From positions 1 to 8,455 of the forward strand of contig CABSKV010000062.1 in the NCBI GenBank assembly GCA_902478425.1: a stretch of 8,455 nt of DNA, read 5' to 3'. This document shows positions 1 through 6,634 of the stretch, one piece after another. The translations under genes and the position numbers were made by a program. This stretch comes from an uncultured Coriobacteriia bacterium. GTDB taxonomy: Bacteria; Actinomycetota; Coriobacteriia; Coriobacteriales; QAMH01. The number at the start of each line of letters is the position of its first letter. Positions within the stretch are counted from its first letter, which is position 1. Under the pieces are notes generated by a model. That model did no database searches. It was not told where the DNA came from and was given only the letters and a program-made list of their open reading frames with translations.

Positions 1-581
1 ACCGCCTCGGCGTATCCATCATCATCGCGCAGGGCAGCCGCATCGGTCTCGAACTTGAGATGCGCGTTGTCGACGAGACCCGTTGCCGCAAGGTGCGTCG
101 CCGCCTCTATCTCGCGCATGTTCTCGAGCGCCTCGGCAGGGTCTGCCATGAGCTTGCGATGCCGGTTAAGAACGTAGAGCATCGCGTACGGCCGGGACGC
201 CACGATCTTCGAGAAACGTCCGAGCGACGTGGCGCCCACATCGTCTCCGCCCAAATCGACAATGACAGGATGCGCATCATCGGCCCGCTCGAGGGAAGGC
301 GCGATGGCACCGGTAAGACTGGGAACATCGAGCCCGGTGCCTGCCTCGGAAAACACCGGGGCAACGAGACGCACGCCAGACTGCTCGAGCAGGCTGCGCT
401 GCTCGCTTGCCCGAAAGTACGGGTTGACGATGTCGAGGTCGACGAGCGTCACCTCGCGACCCGCCTCGGCCAGGTCGAGGGCGAGATTGACGGAGAGGTT
501 GGTCTTGCCCGAGCCGTAGTGGCCCGCGATGATCGTGATGGGAGCGAGAGCAGCCTTGAGCGCGCTTGGCAGACAGCCCAT
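1..581 (-). CDS. MinD/ParA-like P-loop ATPase, 3' end cut by window
   Basis: Predicted cytoplasmic NTPase of the SIMIBI (CobQ/CobB/MinD/ParA) class; about 193 residues are visible before the frame leaves the window. Seen in sequence: a Walker A loop GHYGSGKT at residues 20-27, a DLDIVNPYFR segment at 48-57 that fits the second switch/magnesium region of this class, and a Walker B-like strand VIVDLGGDD at 106-114. The ATG lies at 581 and shares its A with the TGA stop of the upstream acyl-CoA synthetase (TGATG). No good Shine-Dalgarno is close to the ATG, so translation is probably coupled by reinitiation. The deviant P-loop lysine near its start (KGG..GKT) of true MinD/ParA is absent, so it may not partition DNA or position division sites. 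Comparable proteins are often annotated 'nucleotide-binding protein' or 'cobyrinic acid a,c-diamide synthase-like'; no specific substrate can be assigned. Fold is confident, function is not. Confidence 0.85.
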   Translation of the reverse strand, partial: MGCLPSALKAALAPITIIAGHYGSGKTNLSVNLALDLAEAGREVTLVDLDIVNPYFRASEQRSLLEQSGVRLVAPVFSEAGTGLDVPSLTGAIAPSLERADDAHPVIVDLGGDDVGATSLGRFSKIVASRPYAMLYVLNRHRKLMADPAEALENMREIEAATHLAATGLVDNAHLKFETDAAALRDDDGYAEA

Positions 582-2356
582 CAGACCAGACCGTCCTTGT
601 TCTCGTTCTCGTCGTTATCTCGAATGGCCGCACGGCGGATCTTGCCGTTGACCGTCTTGGGAAGTTCGTCGACGTAGGCGATGATGCGCGGGAACTTGTA
701 CGGGGCCGTACGGCGCTTGACCCAGCGCTGCAGCTCGGTCGTGAGCGCATCGGAGGGCTCGTAACCGTCGGCGAGCACGATGGTCGCCTTCACGGCCTTG
801 CCACGCACGGGGTCGGGCACGCCCGTGACGGCGCACTCGCGCACTGCGTCATGCTCGAGCAGCACGCTCTCGATCTCGAAGGGGCCGATGCGATAGCCGC
901 TCGACTTGATGACGTCATCGTTGCGACCGACGTACCAGAAGAAGCCGTCCTCGTCGCTCCAGCACATGTCGCCGGTGTGATACCAGCCATCGTAGATGGC
1001 ATCCTCGGTCTTCTCCGGATTGCGGTAGTACTCCATCATGATGCCCTCGGGGCGCGGCTCCATGCGGATGCAGATCTCTCCCGTCTCGCCCACGTCGCAG
1101 CGACTGCCGTCGTCGCGCTGGATCTCGATCTCGTAGAGCGGATTGGGCCTGCCCATCGAACCGGGACGCGGGTGCGAACCCGTGAGGTTGGCGATGGTGA
1201 GCGGGGTCTCGGTCTGGCCGAAGCCCTCGAAGATCGTGAGACCCGTGTTGGCCTTCCAGAAGTCGAAGAGGTCCGGATTGAGTGCCTCGCCAGCCGTGGT
1301 GGAGTACTCGAGCGACGACAAATCGAAGCGCTCGAAGTCCTCCTGCATCATGAGGCGATACATCGTGGGCGGACAGCACAGCGTCGTGATCTGGTACTTG
1401 TCGATGAGACGCAGGATGTCGCCGGGATGGAAGCGGTCGAAGTCGTAGGTGAAGACGCACGCCTCCATGATCCATTGGCCGTAGTACTTGCCCCACACGG
1501 CCTTACCCCAACCGGTATCGGCGATGGTGAAGTGGATGCCATCGGGGCGCACGTTATGCCAGTGCTTGGCCGTGGGAATGTGGCCGAGCGCGTAGGTCGA
1601 ATCGTGCAGGACCATCTTGGGATTGCCCGAGGTGCCACTCGAGAAGTACATGAGCATGGGCTCGTGCACGTTCGTCTCGCGGCGCTCGAACTCCTGCGGC
1701 GCGTTTCTCACGCCGGTGTTGAAGTCGATCCAGCCCTCGCGATGGATGGGCACGGCGCAGATGCCCTCCGGCCCGCTCAGCACGCTGCCGACGAGCTCCC
1801 CTTCCTCCACGTCCAGGTCGCCGTCTTCGGTGAACGCCGTCAGGCCGCCACCGGCGCCGTTTACGAGGATGAACGACTCGACGCTCGGGCAGTTGTCGCG
1901 CACGTTGTCGATGATGTCGGCGATATCGCCCACCGACGTGGCGATGATGGCCTTGGCCTCGGAGTTGTTGAGGCGGTACTCGAGATCGTGCTCCTTGAGC
2001 ATGAAGGTGGCGGGCACCATGATGGCGCCGATCTTGGCGAGTGCCGTCGCGATGAACCAGAACTGGTAGTGGCGGCGCACGATGACCATGACCATGTCGC
2101 CCTTGCCGATGCCGAGCGAGGTGAGGAAGTTCGCCGTCTTGTCCGACCAGGTCTTCATGTCGGCGAAGGTGAAGACGTGCTCCTCGCCCTCCGGATTGCA
2201 CCAGATCATGGCGCGACGCGTGGGATCGTTCACGGCTATGTCATCGACGATGTCGTAGCCGAAGTTGAAGGTATCGGGATAGTGAAGCGAAAACGACTGA
2301 AGCGTCTTGTCCTTAGCGTAGGTCTCCTCTACGTAGCGCAGGTTTATGTCTCTCAT
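581..2356 (-). CDS. AMP-forming acyl-CoA synthetase (ANL superfamily)
   Basis: A 591-residue cytoplasmic adenylate-forming enzyme that should activate a carboxylic acid with ATP and transfer it to CoA. All core motifs are present: the Ser/Thr/Gly-rich P-loop YFSSGTSGNPK at 237-247, GFGQTET at 378-384, YHTGD at 459-463, the hinge and CoA-binding segment GRNDDVIKSSGYRIGP at 477-492, and the C-terminal catalytic lysine K572 in VNGK. Length and the TGWGK/YHTGD style resemble acetyl-CoA synthetase-like and medium-chain (ACSM/MACS) enzymes rather than long-chain FadD. Fatty, branched-chain or aromatic acids are all possible; substrate is inference. The ATG at 2356 follows an AAGGA Shine-Dalgarno, 17 nt after the stop of the XRE-cupin gene, and the stop overlaps the next gene's ATG. 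The three genes therefore read as one transcription unit. The tail after K572 is highly charged (DNDENENKD). Confidence 0.93.
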   Translation of the reverse strand: MRDINLRYVEETYAKDKTLQSFSLHYPDTFNFGYDIVDDIAVNDPTRRAMIWCNPEGEEHVFTFADMKTWSDKTANFLTSLGIGKGDMVMVIVRRHYQFWFIATALAKIGAIMVPATFMLKEHDLEYRLNNSEAKAIIATSVGDIADIIDNVRDNCPSVESFILVNGAGGGLTAFTEDGDLDVEEGELVGSVLSGPEGICAVPIHREGWIDFNTGVRNAPQEFERRETNVHEPMLMYFSSGTSGNPKMVLHDSTYALGHIPTAKHWHNVRPDGIHFTIADTGWGKAVWGKYYGQWIMEACVFTYDFDRFHPGDILRLIDKYQITTLCCPPTMYRLMMQEDFERFDLSSLEYSTTAGEALNPDLFDFWKANTGLTIFEGFGQTETPLTIANLTGSHPRPGSMGRPNPLYEIEIQRDDGSRCDVGETGEICIRMEPRPEGIMMEYYRNPEKTEDAIYDGWYHTGDMCWSDEDGFFWYVGRNDDVIKSSGYRIGPFEIESVLLEHDAVRECAVTGVPDPVRGKAVKATIVLADGYEPSDALTTELQRWVKRRTAPYKFPRIIAYVDELPKTVNGKIRRAAIRDNDENENKDGLV

Positions 2357-2373
2357 GGTTCCTTCTCATAACG

Positions 2374-2958
2374 CTAGATTACCTGTTTGTCAGATGGCTC
2401 GATTACCACAGCCAAGAGTACGACGGGCTCGCCATCAAGGGCGAGAAGTCCATGACCTCGCGCCGAGTCGTACATGAGTACGTCACCTGGGCCGCAATCT
2501 TCGGTATGACCCTCATACGAAAACCGAAGGTGGCCCGAGATAATGTAATCTAGCTCCTGCCCCTTGTGATAGGAAAGGTGAATGGGCTTGTCCTGGTCTT
2601 CCTCGACGTAGGGAATCGTGACGAGGAAGGGCTCCGCGAGCTTGTTACCCAGATGCGGGGCCTTGTGCAGGTACTCGAACCCGGCATGACGCTTGATCGA
2701 GAGGCCCTCGCCGGCACGCACGAGCGAATAGCCGCGCAGGTGCGGGGACTCGCCGGTCAAAAGCTCGATCACGTCAACGCCGAAGACGTTCGCGCACTTA
2801 TATAGGAAGGTGAAGGAGAGATCCTCCTCGCCAGACTCCTGCGCCGCGTACTCGGCGACCGTGCGTCCCGTGGCCTCGGCCATCTCCTGCAGAGAGAGGT
2901 CGAGATCCTCGCGCATCGAGCGAATCCGGTTGCTTATCTCCTTGATGTTCGGATTCAT
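2374..2958 (-). CDS. XRE-family regulator with C-terminal cupin domain
   Basis: A 194-residue one-component transcription factor. Residues about 5-67 form an XRE/Cro-C1 helix-turn-helix (LSLQEMAEATGRTVAEYAAQE region). Residues about 105-190 form a small cupin barrel with probable metal or ligand residues H127, H131 and E135 in HLSYHKGQE and H169 in the second motif. Proteins of this architecture usually sense a small metabolite through the cupin and regulate an adjacent metabolic operon; here the adjacent gene is an acyl-CoA synthetase, so an acid or acyl-CoA effector is a reasonable inference. I chose the ATG at 2958 because AGGAAGGA lies 5 nt upstream; an in-frame GTG at 2991 would add 11 residues but lies inside the promoter/operator. 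A perfect inverted repeat sits 22 nt upstream of this ATG, suggesting autoregulation. Confidence 0.92.
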   Translation of the reverse strand: MNPNIKEISNRIRSMREDLDLSLQEMAEATGRTVAEYAAQESGEEDLSFTFLYKCANVFGVDVIELLTGESPHLRGYSLVRAGEGLSIKRHAGFEYLHKAPHLGNKLAEPFLVTIPYVEEDQDKPIHLSYHKGQELDYIISGHLRFSYEGHTEDCGPGDVLMYDSARGHGLLALDGEPVVLLAVVIEPSDKQVI

Positions 2959-2980
2959 GGCGTTTCCTTCCTGCTTGAAT

Positions 2981-3020
2981 GTAATGGTCACTTTTATACA
3001 CCATTACCTGGTGCATGCAA
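2981..3020 (-). promoter_or_regulatory. Promoter of the XRE-cupin operon with overlapping operator palindrome
   Basis: Read on the minus strand, a -35-like TTGCAT (3020-3015) and a -10-like TATAAA (2998-2993) are separated by 16 nt, placing transcription start near 2986, about 28 nt before the chosen ATG. A perfect inverted repeat GTAATGGT-N11-ACCATTAC (2981-2988 and 3000-3007) brackets the -10 box. An HTH dimer bound there would block RNA polymerase, which fits autorepression by the XRE-cupin protein encoded just downstream. The repeat is seen directly; promoter activity and the bound protein are inference. Confidence 0.6.
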
Positions 3021-3045
3021 GGAAAAATTCAGTTTTGGGTGCAAG

Positions 3046-4746
3046 TTAGTGCTCGCCGACGTGCGCTTCGAACGCATCCGGATCCATCGGACGGGCGCAG
3101 TAATAGCCCTGCGCGTAATCGCAGCCCACGGAACGCAGGAACTCGTACTGCTCCTCGGTCTCGACGCCCTCTGCGATGACAGGCACGCCGAGGCTGTGCG
3201 CCATGCTCACGATGGAGGTGAAGATGCTCGCGACGCGCGGGTTGGACTCGAGGTTTTGCATGAACACCATGTCGGCCTTGAGGATGTTGACGGGAATGTC
3301 GCTGAAGGCGTTGAACGACGAGTATCCGCTGCCGAAGTCGTCCATGAGCACGGTGAACCCGTAATCCTGCAGGCGCTTGACCATCGCGATGACGAGGTCG
3401 ATCGTCTCGGTATACGAGGACTCCGTGACCTCGATGCGGAAGAGGTGCGGCTTGATGTCGTACTTCTCGACGAGGGCGACGATCTCGTCGAAGACCGACG
3501 AGCTGAAGATGCTGCGCCTCGAGAGGTTCACCGAGATGGGAATCTCGGGCAATCCCCTATCACGACGACTCGCGAGGATCTGGCACACTTGCTCCCAGAT
3601 GTTATGGTCCATCTTCGAGATAAAGCCGTTCTCCTCGAAGAGCGGGACGAAGAGACCGGGCGAAACGATGCCCTGACCCGGGCGATGCCAGCGCACGAGT
3701 GCCTCGGCACTTGCGGGCTTTCCCGTCGCGATGTCGTAGACGGGCTGGAGCTGGACGTGGAACTCGCCGTTTTCGAGCGCGTGCTCCATGTTGTTGAGTA
3801 TGTCCTGTTGCTCGAGCATGCGCTCGGTGAGCTCGGAGTTGTAATGGGCGATGTGGTGATCGTAGTCGCCCTTGGCGGTGTTGCGCGCCATGATGGCACG
3901 ATCGAGCATGACGCTCGTCTCGACATCGTTATCGTCGATGAGATAGACGCCCGTGGCTAGCGAGGGCGTGAAGTCGATGTTGCTCTGCGCAAGCAAAAGC
4001 TTGATGTCGCCGGTGATGCTTCCCATGACCCGCTCGACATCGGCTTCGCCCTCGTGAATGCAGAAGGCGAAGTTGTCGTTTCCCAAGCGGCCGTAGACGC
4101 CACCATCGACGAAGAGTCCCCTCATGCAATGCGCGGCCGTCACGAGCATCCTATCGCCCAGCTCGGCACCGAAGAGCTCGTTGAAGGACTTGAAGTTCTC
4201 GATGTCCCAGACGGCGAGCAGGTACTCCTTCTCGGGCTGGGCGTCGATCATGTCGCGCATCTCGCGCAGGAAGGCCTTGCGCGTATAGAGCCCCGTGAGG
4301 TCGTCGTGATCGGTGATCCAGGCGGCCTCCTCGAGCATGCGCACGCGCATGCGCTGTTCCTCGAGCTCGCGCGCGTTGATGACGAGATCGATGCGACGGC
4401 GCATGATCTCGGGCTCGATGGGCTTGATGAGGAAGTCCGACGCGCCCGCATCGAGGGCATGGACTTCGGCTGCGGTCACGCTGTCGGCCGTGATGACGAT
4501 GACGGGGATGTCCGCGATGGCGGGATTGGCGTTTTTCTCGGCGAGCACGTCGAACCCGGACTGGCCGGGCATGTGCAGGTCGAGCAAGACGGCATCGATG
4601 CCGTCCGCACCATGCTCGCGCATGATGTCGAGCGCGTCTTGGCCGTTATCGGCCTCGAGTATGTTGTACTCGGAGGCGAGGATGCCGCCCATCTGCATGC
4701 GGTTGATGATTGAATTGTCGGCAATAAGAATGGTCTTATCGTGCAC
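3046..4746 (-). CDS. Response regulator with REC, degenerate GGDEF and EAL domains (c-di-GMP phosphodiesterase)
   Basis: A 566-residue cytoplasmic signalling protein. The REC domain (about 5-125) has phospho-acceptor D56 in LLDLHMPG, T86 and K108. The GGDEF domain (about 147-300) keeps the fold, but its signature reads GNDNF (222-226) in place of GGDEF, and there is no RxxD inhibitory site before it, so cyclase activity is unlikely. The EAL domain (about 320-555) has E348-A-L, N407, E439 and E442, DDFGSGYSS with D469/D470, K490 and D492, E526 and E529, and QGY (546-548), the full phosphodiesterase set. It most likely hydrolyses c-di-GMP under phosphorylation control. I chose the GTG at 4746, preceded by GGGACGGAG and giving a natural REC N-terminus; in-frame ATG at 4761 and GTG at 4764 lack a Shine-Dalgarno. 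It lies 45 nt after the HPt gene, its probable phosphodonor. Confidence 0.93.
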   Translation of the reverse strand: MHDKTILIADNSIINRMQMGGILASEYNILEADNGQDALDIMREHGADGIDAVLLDLHMPGQSGFDVLAEKNANPAIADIPVIVITADSVTAAEVHALDAGASDFLIKPIEPEIMRRRIDLVINARELEEQRMRVRMLEEAAWITDHDDLTGLYTRKAFLREMRDMIDAQPEKEYLLAVWDIENFKSFNELFGAELGDRMLVTAAHCMRGLFVDGGVYGRLGNDNFAFCIHEGEADVERVMGSITGDIKLLLAQSNIDFTPSLATGVYLIDDNDVETSVMLDRAIMARNTAKGDYDHHIAHYNSELTERMLEQQDILNNMEHALENGEFHVQLQPVYDIATGKPASAEALVRWHRPGQGIVSPGLFVPLFEENGFISKMDHNIWEQVCQILASRRDRGLPEIPISVNLSRRSIFSSSVFDEIVALVEKYDIKPHLFRIEVTESSYTETIDLVIAMVKRLQDYGFTVLMDDFGSGYSSFNAFSDIPVNILKADMVFMQNLESNPRVASIFTSIVSMAHSLGVPVIAEGVETEEQYEFLRSVGCDYAQGYYCARPMDPDAFEAHVGEH

Positions 4747-4791
4747 GGCACTCCGTCCCATCACAGTTTGCGTGTATTGAAATTACGGTGA

Positions 4792-5133
4792 TTACGCGCC
4801 AATGGCCTCGACTGCCGCGGCATAGGAGACCTTGAGGCGATCGATGACCGGCGCTATCGCGTCGTAATCCTGGGCGCGCAACAAGGCGACGATCTCTGCC
4901 GCATCCGCATATACGTTGGTCATGGAGAGGTTACTGCTCATTCCCTTGATCTCGTGCATGTGCGAGAAGAGCTCGTCCCAGTTTTGCTGGTCGAATGCCT
5001 CGAGGGACTCCGCGTAATTGGCGTCCTGGGCAAACATGCCAAGAAGGCGCTCGTAGAGCGTATCGTTGCCGGCGCAACGGCGCAGACCGTCCTCGTAGTC
5101 GATACCCGCGTCCTGGAGCCTGGCTCTATCCAT
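4792..5133 (-). CDS. Stand-alone HPt phosphotransfer protein
   Basis: A 113-residue, mostly helical, single-domain histidine phosphotransfer protein without signal peptide or membrane segment. The signature HEIKGMSSNLS carries the phosphorylatable H60 followed by K63 and G64, matching the HxxKG core of the HPt family. It should shuttle phosphate between a hybrid histidine kinase and a receiver domain; the receiver partner is probably the REC-GGDEF-EAL protein encoded 45 nt downstream. The ATG at 5133 is preferred because GGGTGAG lies just upstream, although the spacing is short; an in-frame ATG at 5151 would add six residues and has no visible ribosome site. A TATAGA/TAGAAT box around 5181-5188 could serve as -10, but I see no convincing -35. 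No kinase gene is in the window. Confidence 0.87.
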   Translation of the reverse strand: MDRARLQDAGIDYEDGLRRCAGNDTLYERLLGMFAQDANYAESLEAFDQQNWDELFSHMHEIKGMSSNLSMTNVYADAAEIVALLRAQDYDAIAPVIDRLKVSYAAAVEAIGA

Positions 5134-5389
5134 CTTCTCACCCGCAATCATGCAGTAGTCGTGCTTGTCATGTGCGTTTCATTCTATACCAACAAGTTAA
5201 CGCTTCATCGACATGCCCGCGATGCTATGACAAGCGGGCGAGAAACGCAGCTCAGCGCCAGTATGCACGCGAATCGTGGTGAAATTGTCGGGAATGCGCC
5301 CGAAAGCTTGTCTGCCGACGGCGATGCTGTTTAAATACAACACTCGACAAAGACACGCACATCACCAATCGAAACCTTGGGTGAAAAAC
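5134..5389. other. Divergent intergenic region between HPt gene and NlpC/P60 gene
   Basis: About 256 nt with no convincing gene. It should contain the start signals of both flanking units. A short inverted repeat GCCCGC/GCGGGC (5215-5220 and 5234-5239, 13-nt loop) and a tight hairpin TCGGG/CCCGA (5288-5292 and 5299-5303, 6-nt loop) are visible. I found no tRNA and no riboswitch core I recognise. Confidence 0.5.
5308..5336 (+). promoter_or_regulatory. Possible promoter of the NlpC/P60 gene
   Basis: TTGTCT (5308-5313) and TTAAAT (5331-5336) are separated by exactly 17 nt and each matches four of six consensus bases. They lie about 55 nt before the chosen ATG, just downstream of a small hairpin. 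This is the best sigma-70-like pair in the interval but is modest on its own. Confidence 0.35.
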
Positions 5390-6460
5390 ATGGAAGAATC
5401 ACTGAACCGCAGATCGTTCATCGGCGCAGCGCTTGCCGGTGGCCTGGCCGGCCTCGCAAGTCTCGTCGCCACCCCATCGGCGCACGCCATCACGAGTGCC
5501 GAGAAGCGCGCGGAGGTCCAGGCGGCGAAGGCTCGCCTCGACTCCATGACCTCGCAGCTCGAGCAGATGGTCTCCCAGTTCAACGCCGCGCAGGATGCCT
5601 ATGATGCCGCCGCATCCAAGGTCGCGGAGTGCCAGGCCAAGATCGACGAGGCGACCGCCAAGATCTCCTCGCTCCAAGGCCGCCTTGGCACGAGGGCGAC
5701 GGCCATGTACCGCGAGGGTGCGACCTCGTATCTCGACGTGCTCATGGGCTCGAATTCCTTCGATGACTTCGCGAGCACCTGGGACATGCTCGACCAGCTC
5801 AACGCCGACGACGCCACGCTCGTCACCGAGGCCAAGGAGATGCGTGCGCAGCTCGACGCCGCCAAGGCAGAGCTCGACGCGAACGAGCAGGCCGCGCAAG
5901 CGGAGCTCGACACCCAGGCCCAGCTCAAGGCATCCATCGAAGCACAAGAAGCGGCCTACCAGGCAGAATACAATAGCCTGAGCTCCGAATACCAGCAGCT
6001 CATCGCCCAGGAGCGCGATGCCGAAGCGCGTCGCCAGGCAGCCGCGTCGGAGGCTTACACGCCTTCGATGTCGAGTCCTTCCTCGGGCTCTTCCGGCGGT
6101 GGTGGATATGGCTCGAGCTCGAGCATTCCCTCACATGGCTCGGTCGTCGACTATGCCGTCTCGCGTCTCGGTTGCCCCTACGTCTGGGGTGCCTCGGGCC
6201 CCGATACCTTCGATTGCTCGGGTTTGACCATGTGGTGCTACGCCAAGATCGGCATCAGCCTGCCCCACTATGACCGCTCTCAGTATGCCGCGGCCAAGGC
6301 CCGCCTCGCCCCAAGCGCCGCTGCGCCGGGCGACATCTTGTGGCGCCCCGGTCACGTGGCCATCTCGACAGGCGGCACCAACTACATCCACGCCCCGCAT
6401 ACCGGCGCGGTCGTAAGCTATGGCAGTGGTGGCAATTGGGTGTGCGCGCTGCGCTTCTAG
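5390..6460 (+). CDS. Tat-exported coiled-coil NlpC/P60 peptidoglycan hydrolase (PcsB-like)
   Basis: A 356-residue secreted cell-wall hydrolase. The N-terminus has a twin-arginine motif NRRSFIG (residues 6-12), a hydrophobic stretch and an AHA cleavage site ending at residue 33. Residues about 36-220 are an Ala/Glu/Gln-rich coiled coil with the segment RATAMYREGATSYLDVLMGS, typical of the PcsB/CwlO-type N-terminal domain. A Ser/Gly linker (about 229-245) leads to a C-terminal NlpC/P60 domain with catalytic C276 in FDCSG, H322 in GHVAIS and H334 in IHAPHTG. It should cleave stem-peptide bonds, probably held inactive by the coiled coil until activated at the division site, as in PcsB and RipA-type enzymes (inference). 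I chose the ATG at 5390 because it starts directly before the signal peptide; an upstream in-frame extension to 5276 would bury it. GGGTG lies about 7 nt upstream of the ATG. Confidence 0.93.
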   Translation: MEESLNRRSFIGAALAGGLAGLASLVATPSAHAITSAEKRAEVQAAKARLDSMTSQLEQMVSQFNAAQDAYDAAASKVAECQAKIDEATAKISSLQGRLGTRATAMYREGATSYLDVLMGSNSFDDFASTWDMLDQLNADDATLVTEAKEMRAQLDAAKAELDANEQAAQAELDTQAQLKASIEAQEAAYQAEYNSLSSEYQQLIAQERDAEARRQAAASEAYTPSMSSPSSGSSGGGGYGSSSSIPSHGSVVDYAVSRLGCPYVWGASGPDTFDCSGLTMWCYAKIGISLPHYDRSQYAAAKARLAPSAAAPGDILWRPGHVAISTGGTNYIHAPHTGAVVSYGSGGNWVCALRF

Positions 6461-6634
6461 GCACCTGCAAATGTGAAGGTTTCGCGAAGAAGCTGTTAAG
6501 AAACCGTACAGATGCTGTGTCGTAGCTACGAAAAAGCTGCTCTACGTCCTGTAAACCGCTAACATGGCGAATCGCCCCGTCTTTACGGGCGAATCGGTAA
6601 TCAGTCTATTAAACATGCACGCCGAAGGATGACT
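6461..6634. other. Repeat-rich spacer between the two secreted peptidase genes
   Basis: No gene is supported here. Visible structure: inverted repeat GGTTTC/GAAACC (6478-6483 and 6500-6505); a perfect 12-bp palindrome TCGTAGCTACGA (6520-6531); direct repeats GGCGAATCG at 6566-6574 and 6588-6596; the first of these also heads a palindrome GGCGA-A-TCGCC (6566-6576); and a CCCGT-CTTT-ACGGG hairpin (6577-6589 region). There is no T-run after these stems, so a standard intrinsic terminator is not supported. It could be an untranslated leader or regulatory RNA of the downstream gene; I do not recognise a known riboswitch. Confidence 0.5.

Noticed and set aside
566..2371. A 601-codon open frame on the plus strand opposite the acyl-CoA synthetase
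   Set aside because: It is the antisense mirror of a gene with complete ANL motifs; its translation is Arg/Val/Asp/His-rich with no recognisable domain, as expected from high-GC codon bias.
3008..3045. Terminator after the REC-GGDEF-EAL gene at the ATTTTTCC run
   Set aside because: There is a short T-run on the minus strand but no stable stem directly before it, so read-through into the XRE-cupin operon cannot be excluded.
3049..3960. A 303-codon plus-strand open frame opposite the REC-GGDEF-EAL gene
   Set aside because: Same antisense artefact; the minus strand carries three well-conserved domains through the whole interval.
5276..5389. Longer N-terminus for the NlpC/P60 protein starting at 5276
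   Set aside because: It would place 38 unrelated residues before a complete Tat signal peptide and would run through the best promoter candidate.
6461..6634. c-di-GMP (GEMM) or ydaO c-di-AMP riboswitch
   Set aside because: CCGCTAAC near 6557-6564 faintly recalls the ydaO 3' core, but the other conserved blocks are missing and the GEMM core is not seen.
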